DNA of 10,582 nucleotides from Thauera sp. (GTDB lineage Bacteria; Pseudomonadota; Gammaproteobacteria; Burkholderiales; Rhodocyclaceae): assembly GCA_023150215.1 (NCBI GenBank), contig JAKLLJ010000095.1:1-10582 (forward strand). The letters are read 5' to 3'. This document shows positions 1 to 6,816 of the stretch, piece after piece. The notes under the pieces are model-generated. The model ran no database searches, was not told the DNA's origin, and was given only the letters and a program-made list of their open reading frames with translations. Both the position numbers and the translations under genes were made by a program. Position 1 is the stretch's first letter. Each line of letters opens with the position of its first letter.

Positions 1-78
1 GGGGCGCAGGCCGGGCACCGTAGCAACCTCGAGCAGGCGCGAGCGCCATTGCCCGCCGACGATGCGGACCCGGCTCAC
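1..78 (-). CDS. rsmD: RsmD, 16S rRNA (guanine-N2)-methyltransferase, N-terminal fragment (cut by window edge)
   Basis: Only the first 26 codons lie in the window; the rest is beyond position 1. They read M(GTG)SRVRIVGGQWRSR..., ending in GLRP. The RIVGG-W-R block followed by a GLRPT-type segment is the usual start of RsmD, which methylates N2 of G966 in 16S rRNA during assembly of the small subunit. The catalytic NPPY motif would be downstream and cannot be seen. The GTG start overlaps the stop of the upstream M16 gene (GTGA, 75-78), and GGAAG lies about 7 nt before it, so the start is probably translationally coupled. Family recognition rests on 26 residues only, supported by the common rsmD/ftsY neighbourhood of proteobacteria. 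Confidence 0.8.
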   Translation of the reverse strand, partial: MSRVRIVGGQWRSRLLEVATVPGLRP

Positions 79-1451
79 CGCGCCGCTTCCGTGGCCGTGG
101 TGGCGGGTGCGGCGGGACGGTCGCCGTCGCCGCCGGCGATCACGGTGATGAGCTGCTCGGGGCGGATGCGGCGCTGCCAGGCGTCGCGCACCGCGTCGAT
201 TCCGACGGCCTCGACCGCGCGCGGATAGCGCTCGAGCCAGTCGAGCGGCAGGCCGTAGAAGCCGATCATCGACACATATTCAAGTAGCTTGGCGTTGGCG
301 TCGAGGCGCAGGCCGAAGCCGTTGACCAGGTTGTCCTTCGCTGCCTGCAGCTCCGCGGCGCTCGGCCCCTCGGCTAGGAAGGTGGCGAGGGTGGCGCGCA
401 CCACCGCGAGCGCCTCCTCGGTCTGGCCGCCGCGCGTCTGCAGGCCGATCTGGAACGGCCCGGCGACCTGCTGCGGCGAGAACGCGCTGTACACGCTGTA
501 GGCGAAGCCACGTTTCTCGCGCACCTCGGCGGTCAGTCGCGACACGAAGCCGCCGCCACCGAGCACGTAGTTGCCGACCAGCAGCGGGAAGTAGTCGGCG
601 TCTTCGCGTGCCATGCCCGGCTGGCCGATGAGGATGTGAGCCTGCGCCGAAGGATGCGGGATGCGGAAGGTGTGCGCGCTCGTCGCCGCGGGCGCGGGCA
701 GCGGCGTGGCGGACGCGGTGGCCGGCAAGCCTGCGGTGAGGCGGATCGCGATGCGCTCGGCGGCGGCGCGGTCGAGGTCGCCGACGATCGCCACCGCGGC
801 ACGATTGGCGCCATAGTGATGGCGGTGGAAGTCGACCAGGTCGTCGCGCCCGATTGCGGCGAGCGACTCCGGCGTGCTGTCGTGGCCGTAGGGGTGGCCG
901 GCGTACAGCGCGGCGTTGAACTGGCGGGCGGCGAGTGCTCCCGGCTTGGTCAGCGCCTCGCGCAGGCCGGCGATCGCGCGGCTGCGCTCGCGCTCGAGCA
1001 CCTCGGCGGGAAAGCTCGGGCGGGCGAGCAGGGTGGCGGCCAGCTCGACCGCGGCGTCGAGCTCGGTCGCCGAGGACAGGCTGCGCAGCGCCATGCTGGC
1101 GCGGTCGTTGTCGGTGCCGCCCGAGAGCTCGATGCCGAGGTCGGCCTTGCGGTCGGCGATGGTCTGTTCGTCGAGGCCGCCGGCGCCGGCGTCGAGCAGG
1201 GCCTGGGTCATGCCGGCGAGGCCGGCCTTGTCGGTGGGCTCCAGCGCGCTGCCAGCGGCAAACGAGACCTGAATGTCGACCAGCGGCAGTGCGCGGCTTT
1301 CGACGAAATGCACGCGTGCGCCGGTGGGCGCGATCCAGTGCTGGATCGCGGGGGCGGCGTGAGCGTTGGTGGCGGCCAGGCCGAGGCCCAGCGCGGCGAG
1401 GCGGGCGAGGTTCGAGACGAGGCCCGGCGTGAAGGGGGTAGTGCGAGTCAT
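75..1451 (-). CDS. M16 family peptidase-like protein, catalytically inactive subunit, exported
   Basis: A 458-residue protein with a signal peptide: a basic start, a hydrophobic stretch near residues 12-28, and an AHA|AP cleavage site after residue 32. The rest has the two-lobed M16 (mitochondrial processing peptidase-like) layout. Where active members have HXXEH, this protein reads GLAGMTQALLDAG (residues 78-90), with no zinc ligands. The second lobe keeps the REKRGFAYSV block (311-320), which supplies the Arg/Tyr pair (R311, Y318) used for substrate binding. Inactive M16B subunits of this kind pair with an HXXEH-bearing subunit. The gene 27 bp upstream encodes exactly such a protein, so a periplasmic heterodimer is the natural inference. 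The 3' end overlaps the rsmD start. An AGGGA sequence lies about 11 nt before the ATG. The substrate is unknown. Confidence 0.9.
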   Translation of the reverse strand: MTRTTPFTPGLVSNLARLAALGLGLAATNAHAAPAIQHWIAPTGARVHFVESRALPLVDIQVSFAAGSALEPTDKAGLAGMTQALLDAGAGGLDEQTIADRKADLGIELSGGTDNDRASMALRSLSSATELDAAVELAATLLARPSFPAEVLERERSRAIAGLREALTKPGALAARQFNAALYAGHPYGHDSTPESLAAIGRDDLVDFHRHHYGANRAAVAIVGDLDRAAAERIAIRLTAGLPATASATPLPAPAATSAHTFRIPHPSAQAHILIGQPGMAREDADYFPLLVGNYVLGGGGFVSRLTAEVREKRGFAYSVYSAFSPQQVAGPFQIGLQTRGGQTEEALAVVRATLATFLAEGPSAAELQAAKDNLVNGFGLRLDANAKLLEYVSMIGFYGLPLDWLERYPRAVEAVGIDAVRDAWQRRIRPEQLITVIAGGDGDRPAAPATTATEAAR

Positions 1452-1478
1452 GGCGGCGTGTTCCCTGCGAGGTGCGCT

Positions 1479-2855
1479 TCAGTGGCGCGGGGCGGCGAAG
1501 GGCGAGCGCGGGCGCTTCTCGCCGAGCGGCTGCGGCTCGAGGCGGGCGGTGTTGAGGGCGTCGTCGTTGAAATGACGCTTCGCCACCGCCTGCACCTCTG
1601 CGGCAGTGACTGCGCGCAGGCCGTCGAGCAGCGTCTGCTCGTCGCGCCACGACAGGCCGGCGGATTCGAGATAGCCGATCTCCATCGCCTGGCCCATCAG
1701 CGAGTCGCGCTTGTACACCTGGGCGGCGATCGCCTGCGTCTTCACGCGTGCCAGCTCCTGTTCGCTGATGCCTTCTTCACGGATGCGCTGCAGCTCGGCG
1801 CGCAGCGCGGTGGCGAGTGCCTCCGGCGTGGTGCCTGCGGCGGGAACGCCGTGCAGGTAGAACAGCGCCGGGCCACGGTTGCCGGTGTCGTAGCTGGCGC
1901 CGGCGCTCACCGCGATCTGCTGGTCGCGCACCAGGCTGCGGGTGAGGCGTGCGCCGTCGTAGCCGTCGAGCACGGCGGCGAGCACGTCGAGCGCGTAGGC
2001 CTCGCGGTCGCTCGCCGGGTCGCGCAGCGCGGGCACGTGCCAGGCCATCGCCAGGTAGGGCAGCTCGGCCGGTGCCTTCACGACCGAGGCGCGCGGGCCG
2101 CGCTGCGCGGGTTCGAGCGAGATCCGCCGTGCCGGCAGCTCGCCCGGCGGGATCGCACCATAGTGCTGTTCGGCGTCGCGGAACACCGCGCGGTGATCGA
2201 CGTCGCCCACCACCACGAGATACGCGTTGTTGGGCGCATACCAGCGCCGGTACCAGGTGCGTGCGTCCTCGGGCTGCATGGCCTCGAGGTCGGGCATCCA
2301 GCCGATCACCGGGCGGCGGTAGGGGTGGGCCTGGTAGGCGGTGGCCATCAGCTGTTCGAAGACGAGCGCACGCGGCTGGTCGTCGGTGCGCAGGCGCCGC
2401 TCTTCCTTGACCACCTCGAGCTCGCGCGTGAACTCGTCGTCGGTGAGCACCAGGTTTTTCATGCGGTCGGCTTCGAGCGCCATCATCGCCGGCAGGTGGG
2501 CGGGCGGCACCTGCTGGAAATAGGCGGTGTAGTCCTTGCCGGTGAAGGCGTTGTCGCGCCCGCCGACCGCGGCCACGCGCTTGTTGAACTCGCCCGGGCC
2601 GACCTCCCGGGTGCCCTTGAACATCATGTGCTCGAGCACGTGGGCGACGCCCGAGACCCCGTCCGGCTCGTCCATCGCGCCGGCGCGGTACCACACCATA
2701 TGCACGACCGAGGGCGCGCGGCGGTCTTCCTTGACGATCACCTTCATGCCGTTGGCGAGCGTGGTCTCGAACGGGTTGGCGAGGGCGGGCGCGGCGAAGG
2801 CGGTGGCGAGTACGGCGCCGAGCACGAGACGGCGGGCAAGGGGGTGGTGAAACAT
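1479..2855 (-). CDS. M16 family zinc metallopeptidase, catalytic subunit, exported
   Basis: A 458-residue protein when read from the ATG at 2855. Its signal peptide starts MFHHPLARR, continues with a hydrophobic core, and ends in ALA| after residue 26. The zinc motif HVLEH is at residues 72-76 and is followed by MMFKGT; E152 in the EVVKEERR segment, 76 residues after the second His, fits the third metal ligand. Family members cleave peptides inside a chamber formed by two M16 halves. The second lobe here reads VRDQQIAVSAG where the partner has REKRGFAYSV, so the substrate-binding Tyr is replaced by Val. The neighbour supplies that Tyr, which implies a composite active site. An ATG five codons earlier (2870) is possible, but it has no Shine-Dalgarno sequence and itself overlaps the AGGA serving the 2855 start. 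Physiological substrate unknown. Confidence 0.92.
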   Translation of the reverse strand: MFHHPLARRLVLGAVLATAFAAPALANPFETTLANGMKVIVKEDRRAPSVVHMVWYRAGAMDEPDGVSGVAHVLEHMMFKGTREVGPGEFNKRVAAVGGRDNAFTGKDYTAYFQQVPPAHLPAMMALEADRMKNLVLTDDEFTRELEVVKEERRLRTDDQPRALVFEQLMATAYQAHPYRRPVIGWMPDLEAMQPEDARTWYRRWYAPNNAYLVVVGDVDHRAVFRDAEQHYGAIPPGELPARRISLEPAQRGPRASVVKAPAELPYLAMAWHVPALRDPASDREAYALDVLAAVLDGYDGARLTRSLVRDQQIAVSAGASYDTGNRGPALFYLHGVPAAGTTPEALATALRAELQRIREEGISEQELARVKTQAIAAQVYKRDSLMGQAMEIGYLESAGLSWRDEQTLLDGLRAVTAAEVQAVAKRHFNDDALNTARLEPQPLGEKRPRSPFAAPRH

Positions 2856-2862
2856 GGAGTTG

Positions 2863-2866
2863 TCCT
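2863..2866 (-). promoter_or_regulatory. Ribosome binding site deciding the start of the M16 catalytic subunit
   Basis: On the minus strand AGGA lies 7 nt before the ATG at 2855. The alternative ATG at 2868-2870 comes just before this AGGA and has only CTAACAG in front of it. This favours the shorter protein, whose signal peptide then begins directly with MFHHPLARR. Confidence 0.55.
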
Positions 2867-2872
2867 GCATCT

Positions 2873-2880
2873 GTTAGAAT
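2873..2880 (+). promoter_or_regulatory. Candidate extended -10 promoter for ftsYEX
   Basis: TGT followed by TAGAAT (2875-2880) matches TATAAT at 5 of 6 positions and carries the TG of an extended -10. No convincing -35 lies 17 nt upstream. The predicted transcription start near 2887 would give ftsY a leader of about 130 nt that includes the palindrome at 2902-2918 and the hairpin at 2953-2985. It overlaps the 5' end of the divergent M16 transcription unit, so the two units may share control. Prediction from sequence only. Confidence 0.35.
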
Positions 2881-2901
2881 CCGCGGCACTCCGCGAGGCC
2901 C

Positions 2902-2918
2902 GCTGCGCAGTGCGCAGC
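2902..2918. repeat. 17-bp perfect palindrome in the ftsY leader
   Basis: GCTGCGCA-G-TGCGCAGC is an inverted repeat with 8-bp arms around a single central base. It lies about 15 nt downstream of the predicted ftsY transcription start, in the divergent spacer. It could be a DNA-binding protein operator or an RNA hairpin. No T-run follows, so it is not an intrinsic terminator. Confidence 0.5.
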
Positions 2919-2952
2919 CTGTGCCGGGGAGCCGCATCTTAGCGTGATCGGC

Positions 2953-2985
2953 GGTGCGCGCCCATGCTTGGCGGGCGCGTGCACC
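2953..2985 (+). other. Imperfect hairpin in the ftsY 5' leader
   Basis: CGCGCCC (2957-2963) pairs with GGGCGCG (2973-2979) across a 9-nt loop. After a 2-nt bulge the stem extends through GGTG (2953-2956) with CACC (2982-2985). It ends 33 nt before the ftsY ATG and has no T-run. GC-rich sequence forms such stems easily, so its function is uncertain. Confidence 0.35.
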
Positions 2986-3018
2986 GACGCAAAACGTCCC
3001 CTCTGACCCGAGCGTTTC

Positions 3019-4422
3019 ATGTTTGGTTTCCTGAAGAAGAAGTTCGGCAAGTCCGATGACGCGGCCAAGGCCGTCGACTCGGCGGCCGATGCGGTGCATA
3101 CGCCGGAGCCGGTCGATGGCGCCATTGACGGCGCCCTCCCGGCGGTCCTGCCGCCGTCCGCGGACACGCAGCCGTCCGACGCTGCGCATGCGCCCGGCGC
3201 CGCAAGCGTGTCGGCCGAGGCGAGTGCACCAGCTGTCGGCGAAGCGCCGCCTGCCGTCGCGGCGGCGGCCGAGGCGAGTGTCGAAACCGCCGTGCAGGCG
3301 GTCACGGAGCCCGCGCTCACGGAGGCGCCCGAGGCTACCGTCGAGCCGGAGCCTGCGTCCGAGTCCGGGATCGAGGCCGAAGTGGCGCCCGAGGTGGATC
3401 TCAACGTGGAGCCCGAGGTGGAGTCTGAAGCAGAGCCCGAGCCCGAGCCGGCCGCGCTCGTCGCCGCGCCAAGAAAATCCTGGACCGAGCGCCTCAAGGC
3501 CGGCCTCGCCCGCACGCGCCAGCAGATCGGCGGCGGCCTGGCGAGCCTGTTCGGCCTGCGCAAGATTGACGAGGATCTGCTCGAGGAGCTCGAATCGACG
3601 CTGCTGATGGCCGATTGCGGCGTGGATGCCACCCAGCACCTGATCGAGGATCTGCGCCGGCGCTGGAAGCGCGACCACCTGGAAACCGCCGACCAGTTGC
3701 AGAAGGCGCTCGCCGATGGCCTGCACGAGATCATCGCGCCGCTCGAGGAGCCGCTCGTGGTCGACGGCCACCAGCCTTTCATCATCATGATCGCGGGCGT
3801 CAATGGCTCCGGCAAGACGACCTCGATCGGCAAGCTCGCCAAATATTTCCAGGCGCAGGGCAAGAGCGTGCTGCTGGCCGCGGGCGACACCTTCCGCGCC
3901 GCCGCCCGCGAGCAGTTGATGACCTGGGGCGATCGCAACAACGTCACCGTGGTCGCGCAGGAAAGCGGCGACGCCGCCGCGGTGATCTTCGACGCGATCA
4001 ACGCTGCGCGCGCGCGCAAGATCGACGTCGTGCTTGCCGACACCGCCGGCCGCCTGCCCACCCAGCTCCACCTGATGGAAGAGATCGCCAAGGTGCGCCG
4101 CGTGATCGCCAAGGCCGATCCCAGCGGCCCGCACGAGGTGCTGCTGGTGCTCGACGCCAACATCGGCCAGAACGCGCTCGCCCAGGTCAAGGCCTTCGAC
4201 AAGGCGACCGGCGTCACCGGCCTGGTGGTCACCAAGCTCGACGGCACCGCCAAGGGCGGCGTGCTCGCGGCGATCGCGCGCCAGTGTCCGAAGCCGCTGC
4301 GCTTCATCGGCGTCGGCGAAGGCATCGACGACCTGCAGCCGTTCAAGGCGCGCGAGTTCGTCGACGCGCTGTTCGAGCCGGGTGCCGGCGCGGTCAAGAG
4401 CGGAGTGGAAGCGCGCCGATGA
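3019..4422 (+). CDS. ftsY: FtsY, signal recognition particle receptor GTPase
   Basis: FtsY docks the SRP-ribosome complex at the inner membrane and hands nascent membrane proteins to SecYEG. The 467-residue protein starts with a basic segment (MFGFLKKKFGK). An Ala/Glu/Pro-rich acidic A domain follows (about 12-150, with EPEP-type repeats near 107-146), then the NG domain starting at the SWTERLKAGL helix (W155). All SRP-GTPase motifs are present: P-loop GVNGSGKT (260-267), DTFRAAA (290-296), DTAGR (341-345), TKLDG (405-409) and GVGEG (431-435). The length is normal; the A domain is low-complexity and variable in the family. No strong Shine-Dalgarno precedes the ATG; only a GAG about 6 nt upstream. 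The stop overlaps the ftsE start. Identification is secure. Confidence 0.98.
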   Translation: MFGFLKKKFGKSDDAAKAVDSAADAVHTPEPVDGAIDGALPAVLPPSADTQPSDAAHAPGAASVSAEASAPAVGEAPPAVAAAAEASVETAVQAVTEPALTEAPEATVEPEPASESGIEAEVAPEVDLNVEPEVESEAEPEPEPAALVAAPRKSWTERLKAGLARTRQQIGGGLASLFGLRKIDEDLLEELESTLLMADCGVDATQHLIEDLRRRWKRDHLETADQLQKALADGLHEIIAPLEEPLVVDGHQPFIIMIAGVNGSGKTTSIGKLAKYFQAQGKSVLLAAGDTFRAAAREQLMTWGDRNNVTVVAQESGDAAAVIFDAINAARARKIDVVLADTAGRLPTQLHLMEEIAKVRRVIAKADPSGPHEVLLVLDANIGQNALAQVKAFDKATGVTGLVVTKLDGTAKGGVLAAIARQCPKPLRFIGVGEGIDDLQPFKAREFVDALFEPGAGAVKSGVEARR

Positions 4423-5114
4423 TCGTCTTCGAGGACGTGGCCAAGCGCTATGCGGGTGGCTACACGGCGCTGGCGGGCGTCAGTTTCGAGATCCGCCACG
4501 GTGAGCTGGTGGTGCTGTCCGGGCATTCGGGCGCGGGCAAGAGCACCTTGTTCAAGCTGATTCCGGTGATCGAGCGGCCGACGTCGGGGCGAGTGCTGAT
4601 CAACGGCCAGGACGTGTCGCACCTGCCCAGGACGGCGACCCCCTACCTGCGGCGCAATCTCGGCCTGGTGCTGCAGGAGAGTCGCCTGCTGTTCGACCGC
4701 AACGTGTACGACAACGTGATGCTGCCGCTGGTGATCACCGGCCATCCCGCCAGTGACGCTGCGAAGCGGGTGGCGGCGGCGCTCGAGCGCGTCGGCCTCG
4801 ACGGGCGCGGCAAGGAGATGCCGGCGGGCCTGTCGGGCGGCGAGCAGCAGCGCGTGGCGATCGCACGCGCGATCGTCAATCGGCCGTCGATCCTGATCGC
4901 CGACGAACCGACCGCCCACCTCGATCCCGCCTACGCGGCCGACATCGCGGCGCTGTTCCGCTCCTTCAACGACGCCGGCGTCACCGTGCTGGTGTCGACC
5001 CACGACGCCAGCCTGTTCGCGGCCAGCCGGCCGCGCCGGCTGGTGCTGGCCAAGGGCAGCCTGGTGGAGGATTCGCGCCCGGGCGGGCGTCCGGCGCAGG
5101 AGGAGGCAGCATGA
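4419..5114 (+). CDS. ftsE: FtsE, cell division ATP-binding protein
   Basis: FtsE is the cytoplasmic ATPase of the FtsEX complex, which sits at the division septum and activates peptidoglycan hydrolases through ATP-driven movement of FtsX. The 231-residue protein has a complete ABC ATPase set: Walker A GHSGAGKST (35-43), Q-loop Q86, signature LSGGEQQR (138-145), Walker B ILIADE (158-163, catalytic E163) and H-loop STHD (H195). The segment LLFDRNVYDNV after the Q-loop is typical of FtsE. The D-loop region reads ADEPTAHLD instead of the commoner ADEPTGNLD. The start is the ATG overlapping the ftsY stop (ATGA, 4419-4422), with GGAAG 7 nt upstream inside ftsY; a longer reading would run through ftsY in another frame. 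The C-terminal tail (about ten residues, Gly/Pro/Glu-rich) slightly exceeds the usual 222-residue length. Confidence 0.97.
   Translation: MIVFEDVAKRYAGGYTALAGVSFEIRHGELVVLSGHSGAGKSTLFKLIPVIERPTSGRVLINGQDVSHLPRTATPYLRRNLGLVLQESRLLFDRNVYDNVMLPLVITGHPASDAAKRVAAALERVGLDGRGKEMPAGLSGGEQQRVAIARAIVNRPSILIADEPTAHLDPAYAADIAALFRSFNDAGVTVLVSTHDASLFAASRPRRLVLAKGSLVEDSRPGGRPAQEEAA
5098..5106 (+). promoter_or_regulatory. Strong ribosome binding site for ftsX inside the ftsE 3' end
   Basis: AGGAGGAGG ends 4 nt before the ftsX ATG and is a near-ideal Shine-Dalgarno. It encodes part of the FtsE C-terminus (QEEA), so the Glu-rich tail of FtsE may simply reflect selection for this site. Together with the ATGA overlap it should give coupled and efficient FtsX synthesis. 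Confidence 0.75.
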
Positions 5115-6007
5115 TCAACTGGTTCTATCTGCACCTGCGCGCGATCGGGCACGCGCTGCGCCGCCTGGTCGCGCAGCCGCTCGGCACGCTGCTGTCGGCG
5201 CTGGTGGTCGGCATCGCGCTGTCCCTGCCCGGTGGGGGCTATCTGCTGCTCGACAACGTGGGCGCGCTCGCGCGCGGGGTCTCGGGCACGCCCGAGATCA
5301 GCCTGTTCCTGGAGATGGATGCCGGCGCGGCCGAGGTCGCCGCGCTCGAGCAGCACCTCAAGGGCGAGACCGAGCTCGCCAGCTACCGCTTCGTGCCGCG
5401 TGACGAAGGCTTGCGCCAGCTCGAGGCCGCCGGCCTCGGCGACGTGCTCGGTGGGCTCAAGGCGAACCCGCTGCCCGATGCCTTCGTGCTCGCGCCACGC
5501 GGCGAGGATCCGGCGCTGTTCGAGCGCATGGCTGCGCGCATGCGCGCCTGGCCCAAGGTCGCCCATGTGCAGCTCGACTCGGCTTGGGTCGAGCGCCTGC
5601 AGGCGTTGCTCGCGCTGGGGCGCTCGGCGGTGCTGATGCTCGCCGGGCTGCTCGGCTTCGCGCTCGTGGTCGTCACCTTCAACACCATCCGCCTGCAGAT
5701 CCTGACCCAGCGCCAGGAGATCGCGGTGAGCCGCCTCCTGGGTGCCACCGACCCCTTCATCCGCCGGCCGTTCTACTGGTTCGGCGGACTGCAGGGTGCG
5801 CTCGGCGGGTTGGTCGCGCTCGGCACCATGGCGCTTGGGGTCGAGGCGCTCGCCGGGCCGGTGGCCACGCTGGCCGAAACCTATGGCGCGGTGTTCGCCC
5901 TCAATGGCCCGGACGAACGCGCGGCGCTGACGATCGTCGCCTTTGCGACCTTCCTCGGCTGGCTGGGGGCCGCGATCTCGGTGCGCAGGCATCTCGCCGG
6001 TGCTTGA
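5111..6007 (+). CDS. ftsX: FtsX, cell division membrane protein (FtsEX permease-like subunit)
   Basis: FtsX is the membrane half of FtsEX and couples FtsE ATPase activity to septal cell-wall hydrolase regulators in the periplasm. The 298-residue protein has the expected layout: a cytoplasmic N-terminus, TM1 (about 24-47), a periplasmic domain (about 48-170), TM2 (about 171-192), the conserved cytoplasmic stretch EIAVSRLLGATDPFIRRPF (203-221), TM3 (about 222-246) and TM4 (about 271-289). That stretch is the FtsX/MacB-type signature thought to contact the ATPase. Start: ATG overlapping the ftsE stop (ATGA) behind AGGAGG. In many gammaproteobacteria rpoH follows ftsX; here the next gene is ahpC after a 228-bp gap. 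Confidence 0.97.
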   Translation: MINWFYLHLRAIGHALRRLVAQPLGTLLSALVVGIALSLPGGGYLLLDNVGALARGVSGTPEISLFLEMDAGAAEVAALEQHLKGETELASYRFVPRDEGLRQLEAAGLGDVLGGLKANPLPDAFVLAPRGEDPALFERMAARMRAWPKVAHVQLDSAWVERLQALLALGRSAVLMLAGLLGFALVVVTFNTIRLQILTQRQEIAVSRLLGATDPFIRRPFYWFGGLQGALGGLVALGTMALGVEALAGPVATLAETYGAVFALNGPDERAALTIVAFATFLGWLGAAISVRRHLAGA

Positions 6008-6041
6008 ATTTCCGTCATCTGCCTTCACGTAAAACACGGTG

Positions 6042-6088
6042 GGATCGGCGCCCTGCGGCCATGCTCGAGGGCCGCGGCAGCGCGATCC
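6042..6088 (+). other. Long imperfect hairpin between ftsX and ahpC
   Basis: GGATCG (6042-6047) pairs with CGATCC (6083-6088), CGC (6049-6051) with GCG (6080-6082) after a bulged G, and the top stem GCGGCC (6055-6060) with GGCCGC (6070-6075). The loop is 9 nt, with mismatches between the stem blocks. It begins 35 bp after the ftsX stop. No T-run follows, so it could slow or protect the 3' end of the ftsYEX mRNA but does not meet the usual criteria for an intrinsic terminator. Confidence 0.4.
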
Positions 6089-6115
6089 ACGATAGCGGAT
6101 CACGATGGCTTGTCG

Positions 6116-6152
6116 ATAGGAACGATCAATCGCGAGGATCTTGATTATCAAT
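6116..6152 (+). promoter_or_regulatory. Candidate OxyR binding site upstream of ahpC
   Basis: OxyR contacts four tetramers spaced 7 bp apart, ideally ATAG-n7-CTAT-n7-ATAG-n7-CTAT. Here ATAG (6116-6119), CAAT (6127-6130), ATCT (6138-6141) and CAAT (6149-6152) occur with exactly 7 bp between each pair. They match 4/4, 3/4, 2/4 and 3/4. In both halves the A at the sixth spacer position, part of the E. coli consensus, is present. The first half reads GATAGG...CAATC, close to the ideal dyad. The array ends directly at the predicted -35 position, as expected for an activator touching RNA polymerase. Spacing and gene identity support the call; no motif scoring was possible. Confidence 0.5.
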
Positions 6153-6181
6153 TAGAGTAATTCATGGAGCAGGTCTAAACT
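6153..6181 (+). promoter_or_regulatory. Candidate ahpC promoter with weak -35
   Basis: A -10-like TAAACT (6176-6181, 4/6) lies 17 bp after TAGAGT (6153-6158), which matches the -35 consensus at only 3 positions. A poor -35 next to the OxyR-like array is typical of an activator-dependent promoter. It predicts transcription from about 6188 and a leader near 48 nt. The surrounding 6130-6185 segment is noticeably AT-rich against the genes around it. Confidence 0.35.
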
Positions 6182-6235
6182 TCGTTCCATCGAGTTTGCA
6201 CTCACCGTTCCACCCACCCTACCGGAGGATTACAG

Positions 6236-6799
6236 ATGTCGCTGATCAACACCCAGGTTCAACCGTTCAAAGCCCAGGCCTTCCTCAACGGCAAGTTCGT
6301 CGAAGTCTCCGACGAGAGCATGAAGGGCAAGTGGTCCGTGGTGATCTTCATGCCGGCGGCCTTCACCTTCAACTGCCCGACCGAGATCGAGGATGCTGCC
6401 GAGCATTACGCCGAGTTCCAGAAGGCCGGTGCCGAGGTGTACATCGTCACCACCGACACCCACTTCTCGCACAAGGTCTGGCACGAGACTTCGCCGGCGG
6501 TCGGCAAGGCTCAGTTCCCCCTGGTCGGCGACCCGACCCACCAGCTGACCCGCGCGTTCGGTGTGCATATCGAGGAAGCGGGCCTGGCCCTGCGCGGCAC
6601 CTTCGTGATCGACCCGAATGGCGTGATCAAGACGATGGAAGTGCACGACAACGCCATCGCCCGTGACGTGACCGAGACCGTTCGCAAGCTCAAGGCCGCG
6701 CAGTATGTGGCCTCGCACCCGAACGAAGTCTGCCCGGCGAAGTGGAAGGAAGGCGAAGCCACCCTGGCGCCGTCGATCGACCTGGTCGGCAAGATCTAA
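6236..6799 (+). CDS. ahpC: AhpC, alkyl hydroperoxide reductase peroxiredoxin subunit
   Basis: AhpC is a typical 2-Cys peroxiredoxin that reduces hydrogen peroxide, organic hydroperoxides and peroxynitrite in the cytoplasm and is re-reduced by AhpF. The 187-residue length equals that of E. coli AhpC. The peroxidatic Cys is C47 in FTFNCPTE, with T44 and R120 completing the active site; the resolving Cys is C166 in NEVCPAKW. The C-terminal KEGEATLAPSIDLVGKI matches the family tail that swaps between subunits. The active-site loop reads FMPAAFTFNCPTE rather than the enterobacterial FYPADFTFVCPTE; I recall this form from betaproteobacteria, so it is probably a lineage variant and not a defect. GGAGGA (6224-6229) sits 6 nt before the ATG. 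It is probably OxyR-controlled through the upstream site and cotranscribed with ahpF. Confidence 0.98.
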   Translation: MSLINTQVQPFKAQAFLNGKFVEVSDESMKGKWSVVIFMPAAFTFNCPTEIEDAAEHYAEFQKAGAEVYIVTTDTHFSHKVWHETSPAVGKAQFPLVGDPTHQLTRAFGVHIEEAGLALRGTFVIDPNGVIKTMEVHDNAIARDVTETVRKLKAAQYVASHPNEVCPAKWKEGEATLAPSIDLVGKI

Positions 6800-6816
6800 G
6801 GTACTGCTGCATATTT

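Noticed and set aside
636..2942. A 768-codon plus-strand open frame spanning both M16 genes.
   Set aside because: It lies antisense to two well-recognised M16 proteins and has no domain-like motifs. Long stop-free antisense frames are expected in high-GC genes with strong third-position bias.
2934..2943. A minus-strand -10-like TAAGAT as promoter for the M16 genes.
   Set aside because: It matches 4 of 6 positions with no -35 at a suitable distance, which is too weak to call.
1777..4134. A 785-codon minus-strand open frame crossing ftsY and part of an M16 gene.
   Set aside because: It is antisense to the secure ftsY NG domain and out of frame with the M16 gene. The composition is Arg/Gly/Ala-rich shadow coding with no recognisable family.
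6092..6119. An OxyR array using the upstream ATAG at 6092-6095.
   Set aside because: The distance between the two ATAG tetramers is 24 bp, not the 22 bp needed; only the array starting at 6116 has correct spacing.
6196..6666. An open frame overlapping ahpC in another frame, starting in its leader.
   Set aside because: It has no Shine-Dalgarno of its own, a non-ATG start and shadow-type composition; AhpC is unambiguous in the other frame.
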